DNA of 64,000 nucleotides from Pinguiococcus pyrenoidosus (taxonomy: Eukaryota; Sar; Pinguiophyceae; Pinguiochrysidales; Pinguiochrysidaceae), in assembly GCA_019677205.1 (NCBI GenBank), contig JAAMXY010000058.1, positions 1-64,000 on the forward strand, written 5' to 3'. The translations under genes were made by a program, and so were the position numbers. Below the pieces are notes generated by a model. The model was not told where the DNA came from and ran no database searches. It was given only the letters and a program-made list of their open reading frames with translations. The stretch's first letter is position 1. Every line of letters begins with the position of its first letter. Shown one piece after another: positions 19,866 to 30,246 of this stretch.

Positions 19866-22800
19866 TCATCGGAAGCTCTTCAGAAGAGCTTCCACGGCTT
19901 GCATGGCCTCGTCTTGCGACTGCAACCGGCCCATGGGCGCCTGCTTGTCAAGAATGATAATCACTGCAGCGAAAAGGCTTGTCAGATCGTGCTGTCTGTG
20001 ACCGCACAGGCTACTACGTGATCTTGTAGACTCCTTGCAGCTTTGCGAAATGACAAGCCGCGTCTTCCGTACCTTGCCTCTCTCCGTCGAGCCTCCCCGC
20101 AACCCACGCTGCCTCCAGGTCCGTCAGCAACATGTCCTCTCCTCCCCTCGCCTCCACAAGAGCTTCGTGGATATCGTCAACTGCGACCACGACGTCGGCG
20201 TCCAATTCCAACGCGTACGCCACAGGAAATGGCCAATTCAGGGTCGACGCGATCGACGGCAGCGACTCCTCCACCTCGGCAGAGATGCCTTGGGCGCAAC
20301 AGCAGAAAGACACAGTGGCAAGGTAAGGTTGGTCATTTGGCCAGCATTCTCTCCGTTTGGCAGCGCTCCGTACCTTGGAAGCCATGCGTCTTGAGCTCGC
20401 CGGCCAACAGGTCTATATGCAGGATCTTTGAGCGCTGCTTGAGCCACGCCGGGAGGCTTCTCGGCACGAAGAGCTCGCCGGCCCTCGCCAGCCGCTGCCT
20501 ACCCCGCTTACGAAGGCTTTTCTGCGCCATCGTCGAGGCCTTCAGCACATCAGCCCGTGTCTGGATCGTCTTCCAGAGCATCGGGAGATGCGCCACGAGA
20601 TAGTCTTGCAGTAGTTTACACAGAAAATTTGCCGGCGCATGGTCCAGCTCGTCGGTGTGCTCCTCGACGAGGCCCAGTCCGTCAACCTGACATCGGCCAA
20701 ATTGCTCTTGGCTGATGTCGAAGATGAAGAACAGCCGGTGATACTGATAAAACAGAAATCGGGAGCACTCTCTTCCGCCCAAAGTCCCATGCTCATTGTC
20801 CTTGTGGTTCTCGTTCGCGGTCTCGTTCACGCGCTCGTTCACGCGCTCGTTCGCGCGCTCGTTCGCAGTCTCGTCCGTGGCTGCAAGACGAATGATCCAA
20901 GCGACAAGTCAGCTCTCCTCCACATGAAAAGACTGACCAATACTCAACACGCATACCTTCCCGCCCTCCAAGCGCAGAGATGTGGCACAGCGGCACGTAG
21001 ATGTTGCTAGAAGGGATGGACTCGCCGAAAAAGACATCCACGGAGCCGTCTCCGATGCCCGCGGCGGGTATCTTAACCTCCGGGCGGGCCATGTAGGTCT
21101 CGTGATGTGCCTCTCCCTGATCGTCCGTCACACGGTCTCCAAGAGTCACCACGCCCCCATCTTTCGTGTAGAAGCCCTGGGCAGTGGGACCTGAGGTCGC
21201 ACTAGATCCTTCCTCTTGACGCGAAGTCTCCTGGGTCCCCGTGGATGCGGCCGACTTGCTCGTGCCCACGAGTCCGGCCTTCACCGCGGAAGAAACCGCT
21301 GCCTTGCGAACGAGATCACGGCCGGATATGTACTTAAAGAGAACCTAGCCGATCGTTAGCCCTCGTGTTAGCCCTAGTGGAGCAAGTCACACAGCCAAGC
21401 TTTCGGCGAACCTGAAACAAAGGGTCGGGTACGTTTGAGACCAGGACGTGACCGTCATAGAGCACGGCGCAGTGGCGCATGCCGCTCTCTTGAAACTCCT
21501 CGAGAAGCTCGTGCTGCGCTCTTGAAGCAGCCAGCATGCACAAGGAGTCGGCGTAGAACGGCGCTTTCAAGGAGCAGTCCACGAACGCGTGAAAAGGAGA
21601 GACTCTGCTTGGCGGATACTCCAAGCTGTCCGGAGGGAATGGCGCCACCGGCATTTGCTGCCCTAGGAAAGCAAAGACGGGTCAAATCTCAAATTCGGCG
21701 AGATGAGCCTTCTCGTTGGGTTCAAGCGTACCGTTTCTTTGCTTCTCATCATCTCGCGCAGCAAGATTCATCATCGACGCTCCCGTCCCGCTGTTTGCGA
21801 GAATTGAAGAGGAAGAGAGAGAGAGAGAGAGAGGAAAAGAGAGAGAGGAAGAGAGAGAGAGGGGAAGAGAGAGAAGGAGATGGGGTGAGAAAGAAAGAGA
21901 CATGAGAATCCGGTCAAAGTTGGATCGAATCAGAACGGCCGCTTGAAGGGGAACAATGGCCGCTTGAACGGGAACGTAGCTCCGTTCGTCAACAAGCGCA
22001 AGGGAGAAGAAGCCCCCCCCCCCCAGTCATGAGCAAAGTTCTTGCAGAGGTTTGCGTTGCCTACCTGCGATTGAACTCCCAGCGCAAAGCTGCGGGCGTG
22101 AAGAGATGCGCAAAGAAAGAGCGGAGCGTCCGCCGAAGCTCTGCCGCGGGACTCGTCGCTGCCGCCTCTGAAATCTGCTGCCGGAGGTCAGCTTCTTCTG
22201 CTTCCAGCGCCTCAATAGAATCCAGCGACAGCCTCCTCGGAGAGTCGCTCTGCACGTCAAAGTCGGTCTTCGCAAGAATCTTGCGAAGCTTCCGCAGCGC
22301 TTTGCGTTTCTCGTTCAGGACACGCACAGCTCCCACGGCCTGCTCGTCCAAGAGCCTGGAGATGCGCCCGTGAAACATCACGAAGCACGCATACGCCTGT
22401 TGCATAAGAATGAGCAGCTCTTCGTAAGTCGGTTGTAGAACCAACGTTTTCGCGCGCAGCGGTGAGAAACGTGACGGACCTGCTCCATTGCGCGCTTGAG
22501 GGACAGTTCATCTACTCTCACATCTTTGTCCGCGAAGTGCCGGTCGACTCCCCAGATCATCCACGTGTCTCGCTCCAGCTTGGCAAAGCAGTACTTCACG
22601 CCCTGCGTAATCAGATGCTCCACGTCTTCAGCGTGTCCAAAAGTGGCCACAAAGTGCTGCAACGCGCGCAGCAGTCCCGCGAGGTTGAGATGCTGCGCCG
22701 CAGGCGCGGGGCCATTCTAGCGCACATGAAGAAACCATTCTCGCTTTAGCATCGTCTGCCTTTCGACTCCCAAAGCACACTTTCATATACTCGCGAACGA

Positions 22801-22964
22801 TATGGCGCTGATACAGGGGTGAAAAGTCAACTCACGTGTCGAAAATCCCAACTCAAAAGCAGACTCTCCGTCTGTTCGTCCTCCGAGGCGCCTTCATCGT
22901 CGCTGCCGAGTTCAAAATTCACGATGATGACGCGCCGAACATGTGAAAACAGGAACTCAAACAT
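19866..22964 (-). CDS. CCZ1: CCZ1-like vacuolar fusion protein (Mon1-Ccz1 Rab7 exchange factor subunit)
   Basis: Several exons are evident on the minus strand, starting with the ATG at 22964 (MFEFLFSHVRR, then IIVNFEL, a longin-like first strand). Later exons contain LLRALQHFVATF and DTWMIWGVDRHF, then TYEELLILMQQAYACF, then CAVLYDGHVLVSNV with VFFGESIPSSNIYVPLC, then FLFYQYHRLFFIFDIS, and a last exon with VIIILDKQAP ending SFR at 19866. The order of blocks matches CCZ1: three longin-like modules and a short C-terminal strand. CCZ1 with MON1 activates Rab7 on late endosomes and vacuoles. I did not fix every splice site. The assignment rests on motif order rather than strong identity, so another HPS4/CCZ1/intu-type protein is possible. 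Confidence 0.6.
20815..20880. repeat. CGCGCTCGTT-type tandem repeat
   Basis: Four or five imperfect 10-12-base copies of CGCGCTCGTTC, within a presumed intron of the CCZ1-like gene. Confidence 0.7.
21808..21902. repeat. GA-rich microsatellite
   Basis: Interrupted (GA)n over about 95 bases, in a presumed intron of the CCZ1-like gene (CT-rich on the transcribed strand). Confidence 0.85.
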
Positions 22965-23079
22965 TCTCGGACGGGACGATCAGGCTGTTAGACGACGAGA
23001 AACTGGATCTGGAGGGCCCAAAAGGAGGGAAAAGCGCGCGAAGAACTTCGATCCGAGAGTTCGCGGAAAAGTAACTGTA

Positions 23080-23205
23080 TATTTTATCTATAATATTATG
23101 ATATAAGTCTAGTAAAACTTAAAATATCAATATTAATATTAAAGTTATATTTTGAATTTGATACTTATAGAATAATTAAAGAGAATAGGATAGTAAAATA
23201 TTTAG
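23080..23205. promoter_or_regulatory. AT-rich island between divergent CCZ1-like and FHA genes
   Basis: A strongly AT-rich block (repeated AATATT and TTATAT words) lies between starts at 22964 (minus) and 23365 (plus). Base composition differs sharply from both sides. Probably a shared promoter region. Confidence 0.5.
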
Positions 23206-23364
23206 CATCAACGGAAGAGTCGTTGGAGCTCCCTTTCTCCCGCGCTTTTTGGCTTCGGCTCTTTGGACTGATTGTGACCACCAAAGCGCCTTTTCTAAGT
23301 TCCACCTCGATTGGGAGCAGCTGATTATTTCTCAAGGCGTCCGCGATCCACGCCAGACTCCACA

Positions 23365-24375
23365 ATGCCTCGCGCCGAAGGAGGGGTACGCCACGGTCGT
23401 TTCGCCCCTAGGCGTCTCCGCCGCCGATGTGTCTAAAGTGCTCTCCGTCTCTCTCGTGCGTCGTTCAAACTGCAGACTGTGAGGAAAGCGCGTCCAGCCA
23501 AAGAAGATGAGGAGACCAAGATCAAGCGAGCAAAAGTGAACGAGGCCACGATCACCGTGGAAGAGCATCTGAACAACCACGCTGAAGAGCTCATTCAGAG
23601 TCTGGATGAATACGTGAACAAGCTGTGCGCCAGTCTGAAAAGACAAGCAAAGAAGTCAAAGGTGCCTCTCTTTGCTTTTCCGCTCGGATCCTCTCCAAGA
23701 AATCGTCGTTTCGGGACCCTGAAGTGACTCAACTCTCTTGCGTCCCCAGGACGAAATTTTGTCGGTCTACGAGCGGAAGAATGGCCAGATTCCCGCGGAG
23801 AAGATGGACGTGGTTCTGACCGTGGAGTCCGGTCCGCACCAAGGTAGTTCCTCCGTACGCCGGTGTCTGCCCTTTGGTTCTCAGGCCTGAGAGCCTTTTC
23901 CTTGGACGTTCCAGGAGAGGAATTCCGCCTCGAGCCTTTTGCTGGCGTTTGCTATATCGGCAGAAGTACTGGTACGTCGCCTCTGCGCGGGACTTCTCGT
24001 ACCGTGGATCGCGCAGGCCGCTGGAAGCTACTGACCACGGCTGCGTTAGGCAAGCGCTACCGAGAGCGAGGCGCCAGCCTTTGCAACGACCCCGAGGCGT
24101 CCACGTTGCATGCAAAGATCCGAGTGACTCGCGGGAAGATCGTCTTCACAGACGCAGGAAGCACGAATGGGAGCACGGTAGGTGCAAGCTCTGACCGCTC
24201 TGGATGGCCATCCCTCGGCTCAGAGTTTGACGAGAAATGAACTCACTTCTCCTTGGTTCCGAAGGTGAATGGAGCTCCGGTGGACGAAGGCGACGCCATC
24301 ACAATAGAGCACGACATGGTGCTGGGTATTGGCGGCTGCTCGCTGCGGGTAGCGCTTGTTAAAGGCGAAGCATGA
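23365..24375 (+). CDS. Small FHA-domain protein
   Basis: Exons 23365-23385, 23476-23661, 23750-23843, 23915-23971, 24050-24177 and 24265-24375 all join in phase and give 198 residues. The N-terminal half is basic, then helical. The C-terminal half is a forkhead-associated domain: CYIGRST (the GRS turn), RERGASLCNDPEASTLHAKI (the S..H motif), DAGSTNGSTVNG (the STNGT-like motif) and a final GGCSLRVAL strand. FHA domains bind phosphothreonine in DNA-damage, cell-cycle and RNA-processing proteins. No second domain is present, so the partner is unknown. The first exon is only seven codons and was chosen because it gives an ATG in phase. Confidence 0.8.
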
Positions 24376-24914
24376 TCTGCGCAGTAAATTAGGAAGAAGA
24401 AAAGGAAGAAAAACAAGAAGCTGCCGGTTCATATGTGGGCTCTCGCAAACGATCCAACGGCACCCAAGCTACCTACAGTATAAAAACGTGTCGATCGGAT
24501 CACCCTGAGTCTTGACACAACGTCAAGCATACGCCCATTGCGATTCAATCGAAACATCAAAACGTGTTTTGGTGTCCGGGTCAGCATCCCCACGAAGCCA
24601 TGAAGACTCGCAAAGCTTGCGGACGCCGCAAAGGCAGCGAAGGAGAACGAGAGAGAGCTTGGAAGATGCTTCGCTCCACTAAGCATCGACAGGAACGACA
24701 TCCCAACGCTCCTTTCAAGGCTAGCTGGTCGGAGAGCTCGGTGCAACCACTCCAAGTTGCTGCAGTGGGAGGGTCCCCAGCCCCGCAGCCAGAGCAGAGT
24801 ACCCTCCTCGCTCTGCGACGAAAGGCGGGCCCTGGTCTCAAGATCTGGAGATGCTGGAGATGCTGGAGATGCTGGAGATGCTGGAGATGCTGGAGATGCC
24901 GCGGATGCGTACCA
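24376..24914. other. Convergent 3' spacer
   Basis: About 540 bases between the FHA stop and the cysteine-cluster protein stop. No coding signal was recognised. It ends in the 9-base tandem repeat listed separately. Confidence 0.4.
24845..24898. repeat. Six copies of a 9-base repeat (CTGGAGATG)
   Basis: Six perfect tandem copies of CTGGAGATG, immediately 3' of the cysteine-cluster gene. Its phase is a multiple of three, but it lies beyond the stop of that gene. Confidence 0.9.
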
Positions 24915-25418
24915 TCAGGCGCTGTCGCCTTCGGGGATCAGCCTGCCAGGCGTCGGCACCAGCACCACCTCCAGCGCCTCCTGCGCAGCTTCGAAGCGGA
25001 CCATGACGTCAGAGCTTTCGCCGTACACGTCGTCAATGGACTGGGCGCAGCAGTCCGCGGCAAAGTCGGCGAAGTCGTCCGGCTCGATCTGGAAGCTCTG
25101 GACGTATCTGTCCTTGTCCACGCGGCAGAACTGCGGCCTGTCGTCGTAGATGCTGCAGCTCCGGGTCGAGAAGTCGAAGTGCTTGCACCAGCCATCCGGC
25201 CGCACCATCGACGTCAGAGTCTTCATCTCCTCATCCGTCAAAAAGTCCTCCAGCCCCTCTCTCTCCGACGGCTGCAAGTAGCAGCAGGCGCCACAGTGGA
25301 CGATGCACTTCCAGCCACTTTGCAGATTGAGCACCTCCGGAGGGGGCCTTGAAGCTCTACAAAAGGCCCCGCAGCGGAGAGGGACCAGAAGGACGCATAG
25401 TACGCCCAAGAGGCGCAT
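24915..25418 (-). CDS. Plastid-targeted YkgJ-family zinc/iron-cluster protein
   Basis: A single exon of 167 residues. The start MRLLGVLCVLLVPLRCGAF is a signal peptide ending with a Phe-containing cleavage motif, so plastid targeting is likely. The rest matches the YkgJ/CxxCxxCC domain found in bacteria, algae and plants: CIVHCGACCYL, then GWCKHFDFSTRSCSIYDDRP with QFCR, then ADCCAQSI. The eight or so conserved cysteines would hold a metal cluster; the biochemical role of the family is not well established. It shares an AT-rich island with the aureochrome gene, from which it diverges. Confidence 0.85.
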   Translation of the reverse strand: MRLLGVLCVLLVPLRCGAFCRASRPPPEVLNLQSGWKCIVHCGACCYLQPSEREGLEDFLTDEEMKTLTSMVRPDGWCKHFDFSTRSCSIYDDRPQFCRVDKDRYVQSFQIEPDDFADFAADCCAQSIDDVYGESSDVMVRFEAAQEALEVVLVPTPGRLIPEGDSA

Positions 25419-25724
25419 CTGGCGAACGTTGAAGTTCGGCGGCGGAACAACTCAGCGACGCCGGACAGAGACGGAGGGGGTGGACATAAGGGCTGCTTTT
25501 TCATAGCGCAGGTGGGTTGACAAATTGTGTACTTCATTGGATGCTGGAATGGGCAACGCAGCGGGAGTGGATGGAAGGGTTCCGGAATTCGAGCGTAGAA
25601 TAAGCAGTGCTGGAGCCACCAATGACGGAGGACGCTCATACGTTGGCTGGTGTTGATGCGTGTACATGGCAAGCAGCTGCGGGTGAGACTCTTCCTTCCT
25701 TGGGGTATCCGATGGTACTACTTT

Positions 25725-25835
25725 TGCGTACCATCATATGTAATTTTTATTTGCATCCTTTTTATAAAGTATTTGTTTTAGTCGCGCAATTTTTAAATAA
25801 AAATAATATTATAAGGTACAAAAAGCCAACAAAGA
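25725..25835. promoter_or_regulatory. AT-rich island between divergent cysteine-cluster and aureochrome genes
   Basis: An AT-rich stretch (for example AAATAAAAATAATATTATAA near 25796) sits between starts at 25418 (minus) and 26154 (plus). Downstream, nearer the aureochrome start, is a GCGGGAAAAA E2F-like element at about 26057-26068. Confidence 0.5.
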
Positions 25836-26153
25836 TAAGACAGCCCTAGAAACCCAAGTCCGCCTCCAAGAGAGGTGCGTGGCACATGTTACCCAACCCT
25901 TGCTTTGCCGGCCGGCGTGCGCACGCCCCCGCCGGATCTCTCTGAGCTTGCGGCGCTTCTGCCGCTTTCTCGCCTGTAGCACGCGTGGATAGTGGTGAGA
26001 GGCCGCGGGCGCGAGAAGCTGCGCATTTCGCGCGCGTTTGCATTCAAATTCGCGCGCGCGGGAAAAACCAAGAAGTGCGACTTTGCAGAACCGGCCTCAA
26101 ACGCGCGGTTGACGCCGACTCTGCGCCGCAGTTCGCAGTTTGAAGTCGCCACC

Positions 26154-26502
26154 ATGTCCAGTGATGAAGACTCGAAGACACTGTACCCGGCCCCGATGTT
26201 CGCGCCCGCTAGCAACTCGCTGTTGCCCACGATAACGCCTGCGGATTTACACGATTTGTTCAGGTGCGCTNNNNNNNNNNNNNNNNNNNNNNNNNNNNNN
26301 NNNNNNNNNNNNNNNNNNNNNNNNNNNNNNNNNNNNNNNNNNNNNNNNNNNNACACCGACAGCCAAGGAGCTCACGGCGCCGGACGGCAGTTTGGCGGTG
26401 CTGCCCACGTTTGACGACCCCAACGGCGTGGATGTGGACACATTTGATCCCCTTCTCACAACTTTAGGTGAGCCATTCTTTTCCTTAGATGACACAGAAG
26501 AG

Positions 26503-26542
<40 letters not shown>

Positions 26543-27677
26543 AAAGGGAGAGATAGAAAATTGGTAGAAGAGTGTTCAGACTTCACCCGAGGGCTTGGCG
26601 AGAGGAAAAAGAAGAATACTCCAGAATCGAAGAAGCGGAAAGCAGAGGGAAAGAAAGCGGCGGGGGGACCCAAGGCGACTGATATTCGACACGACTAGTC
26701 TAACCAAGCGTTTGCCTTGTCCTTTCGGCTGTATTGCAGAGCCCGTGAGCACGGTGAAGGTGGAGGAAGAGAACGGGAAGAAGCTGGCGAGCGCGAGGTT
26801 GAGAGCCCAGGCCGAAGCCGAGAAGATGCTTCGGAAGCAGCCGAGCCGCGTGAAGCGAAAGCGCCAGGGGTTCCGCGAGGACGACAGCAATAGCGCGGAC
26901 TTTGGCCAGGCGGACGCGCTGGTGCCCGAGGATCACAAGATGGAACGGCGACTGCGGAACCGCGAGCACGCCAAGCGAAGCCGCCTGCGGAAGCGCTTCC
27001 TGCTGGAGTCGCTGCAGTCCCAGCTGACGGAGCTCCGCGACGAGAACAAGGCGCTGCGCGAGGTGGTGCGGACGCGCTTCCCGGACAGGGCCCAGGGGAT
27101 TCTGGATGAGTGCACACAGACGCAGAGCGACCTCCTAGAGGACCTCAACGGGGAGGGCACGACCAAGGCTAGGCCGAGGGTGGCGCTCCCCAGTGACAAC
27201 GACGTGTCGCCGAAGGATTCCGGAGAGCTCAGTCGGCAGCTCGTGGAGCAGGATTACCGCCTCATCCGCGCATTACAGCACTCGCAGCAGTGCTTCGCGA
27301 TCTCGGATCCGGGGCTGGCGGACAACCCCATCGTGTACGCGTCGCAGGGCTTCCTGGACCTCACGGGCTACACGATGCGCCAAGTGCTCGGTCGCAACTG
27401 CCGCTTCCTGCAGGGACCCGGCACGGACCAGGACGCCGTCCAGGCCATCCGAGACGGCATCTGCGAGGGCAGGGATGTGAGTGTCTGCCTTCTGAACTAC
27501 AAGGCCGACGGCACGCCGTTCTGGAACCAGTTCTTCATCGCGCCGCTCTGTGCTGCCGACGGGTCCATTGTGAACTTCGTCGGCGTGCAGTGCGAGGTCC
27601 AGTCCAACAAGGCGGAAGACATGCAGATCCGTGTGAAGCGCATTAAGAACATTGAGGTTTATGTGGATGAAAGCTGA
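26154..27677 (+). CDS. AUREO: Aureochrome: blue-light-regulated bZIP-LOV transcription factor
   Basis: Exon 1 starts at 26154 (MSSDEDSKTLYPAPMF) and runs towards an assembly gap at 26271-26352. The second visible exon ends at 26467, and the last exon is 26740-27677 (phase checked). The last exon holds a bZIP: basic region RNREHAKRSRLRKRF followed by a leucine heptad (LESLQSQLTELRDENKALRE). After it comes a LOV domain with the flavin-binding signature GRNCRFLQGPGTD, in which the Cys forms the light-induced FMN adduct, plus NYKADGTPFWNQFFIAPL and NFVGVQCEV. This bZIP-then-LOV order is diagnostic of aureochromes. These nuclear factors bind DNA and change dimerisation in blue light, controlling cell cycle, branching or photoacclimation. 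The N-terminal region is incomplete because of the gap. The intron 26468-26739 contains (AG)n. Confidence 0.95.
26271..26352. other. Assembly gap (82 N) inside the aureochrome gene
   Basis: A run of N interrupts the first intron or exon of the aureochrome. The real length may differ. The sequence just before it (CAG followed by GTGCGC) looks like a splice donor. Confidence 0.95.
26508..26540. repeat. (AG)n microsatellite in the aureochrome intron
   Basis: About 30 bases of nearly pure AG within the intron preceding the bZIP-LOV exon. Confidence 0.9.
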
Positions 27678-27842
27678 GCCCGCACTGTTGATTCCGAGGC
27701 AAATGGGCGTGACGATGCGCAACGGCGGAGCAGGCGTGTCTTACTGAAATTTTGTGGAAGACGTAGAGCGGCGAAGAACGCAACCTCTTTCGTGAAACAC
27801 GACATCATCGCAAGTTTCTCTGGATTGAATTTCTGGTCGGGC

Positions 27843-29692
27843 TCACAACGCTGCGGCGCCGCTGACTAGCAAGAGCAGCGCGGCGATGGCTCCTAGTTCT
27901 ATGACGAAGGCTCCGCTACTTGCCACGTCTGCATTGAAATACATGCCGCCGTACTTGCCAAAATGGACGGGCAGCATCATTGCTGAGCTCGAGCCGATGC
28001 CCATCTTCTGCCACTGTCCATCCGTGTCCAGCGTCTCTCCCACCTCCAGCTCCTCTTCCACTTCTACTTCTTCAGTCTGGCTCAGCTGCTCCCATTCCAA
28101 TCTACGCGGGCCAAGCAAGGAATGCACGGTTAGACGCATTGTCCTCAAGTCCTCAATTCTTCAATTCCTCAATTCCTCAATTCCTCACTTCCTCAATTCC
28201 TCAAGTCCCCAAGTCCCTAAGTGCTCAATTACTCGCATCACTCCCTCCCTCATATCCACGATACGTACCTGAAGATGCCCCACATGGTCCGTCGACAGAT
28301 CTCGGCAGCCGCGATGACCGGGCTCAGGTACAGCTGCAGCTCGGGCATGATGAACTGGTTGCCCTTCTCCGGCAGCAGGGAGAGCGTCCAGATGAATCTC
28401 AACGCCAGATTGATCGCTGCCACCACCACGTAGACGGACAGCCTGCCGCCGGCGACGAGGCGATTTCGTCTGATGAGGATGCTCGGCTGGTTCTCCGCGT
28501 CTCTCCGGATCCGGAGCAGGCCCCAATCCATCGTGATGTCCCACGTGAACTGATAGAGCGTCGCGAAGACGAAGGCCGCGATCCACAGAGGACTGTTGTG
28601 CAGCTGTGGCTGCCAAACGCCCCAGAGGGACACGGTCTGCGCACTGGCGTACTTCAGCGCGTTGCCGATGTGCGGCCAGCGCTGCTGCGTCTCGTGCGCC
28701 TTTTGGATGTTCTGGCAGAAGCGCCACCACAGAGGTCCCGCCTTCAATACATATGGCAGCAGGAAAGGTTAGAAGCCAAGAAAAGACCAAAGCAAACAAG
28801 GCATGAGAAGCATAGATAAGACCAGAAAGGAACAAGAGAAGAGGCCAAAGCAGCGTCGACATGCGCCTCGACGACTTCACTGGGAGAGCTGCGCAAAAAA
28901 GGGAAAAAAAAAACCCTCCATCTGTACGCACCGTCAGCATCGGCACTACGGCATGCTGAAAGAACCAGGTGGTGCTGATGTGGTCCTCGCTGATGTGCGT
29001 CCGGTCGGTGGCCCATCCTTTGATGCCGGCGGCGAAGAAGAGCACGGTGAACGCCAGGTCAATGAGCACGCGCACGAGGCTCGTGAGGATATCTCCCACG
29101 TATCCGTCGCAGAACGTGACGGACTCTCCAAAGGGCGCCAGAAGCACGCGGATCACCGCGGTGAAGACCGGCTTCCGCGCGTCCCAGGGCGTCGTGGCTT
29201 TGTACAACACAAAGAGCAAAAGCGCCAAAGGAAACAGATGCGCCAGAGACGGAGACACCGCCTTCAAAAACACGCCGCGAATCGCCTTGTAGAAGCAGAT
29301 CAAACTGACCAGAAACGCGATGGACAGATCCAGTGCGTCGCTCAGCAGATCCGTCTTTCGACCGCCCAAGTTTAACAACTTCGCATAGTTTATGCCGTAT
29401 CTGGGCCACAGAAACACGCTGAGAAGCCACATCCAAAGCAGCAGGATGAGGTTGCCGAGGCCTCTGTATATCTACGAAGAGCGTTTCAGCACAAAAGCGC
29501 GGGAAAAAAGCGCGACAATGACCGTTGTACCCGGAGAGCGGGGTCGTGCCAGAAGTCCGCGCCCAACGGTGGGTCCACCAAAGAGTCCCACAGCATCCAC
29601 ACCATGAGCACCACGCTCACGCCCACTTTGAAGCCCCGAATCTGCCCAGTGGCGACCAGCGGGTCCGGGCTGTCCTGCTCTGCCTCCATCAT
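27843..29692 (-). CDS. EXS-domain membrane protein (Erd1-like, no SPX domain)
   Basis: At least five exons are evident on the minus strand from the ATG at 29692 (MMEAEQDSPDPL, then RGFKVGVSVVLMVWMLWD). The next exon gives GLGNLILLLWMWLL and further membrane helices with ARKPVFTAVIRVLLAPF. The following exon has the EXS core: GPLWWRFCQNIQKAHE, HIGNALKYASAQTVSLWG, TLYQFTWDITMDWGLL and LALRFIWTLSLLP. The last exon contains RLEWEQLSQTEE. This is the C-terminal EXS module of XPR1/PHO1/SYG1 phosphate exporters. No N-terminal SPX domain is present, which matches Erd1, a Golgi protein that recycles phosphate released by glycosylation and helps retain Golgi enzymes. Exact splice sites were not all resolved. 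It diverges from the TPR gene. Confidence 0.85.
28147..28230. repeat. TCCTCAAT-type tandem repeat
   Basis: About eight imperfect copies of an 8-11-base unit (TCAATTCCTCAAT and TCAAGTCC variants), in the last intron of the EXS gene. Confidence 0.75.
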
Positions 29693-29764
29693 TCTGCAGG
29701 ATTCGGTTCAAAAGGAAGACAGATGAAGAGAAGGAATTTGCGCGGGAAAAGTGGTCCGGTTGAT

Positions 29765-29845
29765 ATTTCAAAAATAATCTGCGTTAAATATTCTCCTTAA
29801 GTCATACTTTCAGTAAAAAATAATATTTTACAATTTTAGATTCGA
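29765..29845. promoter_or_regulatory. AT-rich island between divergent EXS and TPR genes
   Basis: An AT-rich patch (AAAATAATATTTTACAATTT near 29817) between starts at 29692 (minus) and 30247 (plus). A CGCGGGAAAA element flanks it at 29741-29750. Confidence 0.5.
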
Positions 29846-30246
29846 CCAGTGAAAAAGGCTTCTCGCGCCGACGTGGTGCCGAAACCGGCTTCCCGTTGGC
29901 TAGTTTGCGAAATTCTTGTCAACTTTCTACTACCTCTCCATACTTCAGCCGAAAAACTCTGATGCTTCTCGGTTCTTGTTCCGACGGTTTCATGTACGGA
30001 ACCCGCCTGCGCGTTCCTGCTTCCCAAGCCCTGTACCACAGCTCCGCTTCCCCAGCAAGCTCCTTGTTGGAGAGGCGCACCACGCCAGATCTCCGCCGGC
30101 TCTTCTTCTCGGCTGGCACCTTCTCAAGCACCGTTCCTGGAAGGCGGCGGAGAACCTTCTGCGGCGCAGACCTCTGCATTTTGCAGCTTTTCCTGCTGTA
30201 CTAGAGATCAGGAAGCCAAGGATTGCACCCGCTGGAGTCTGCTGAG

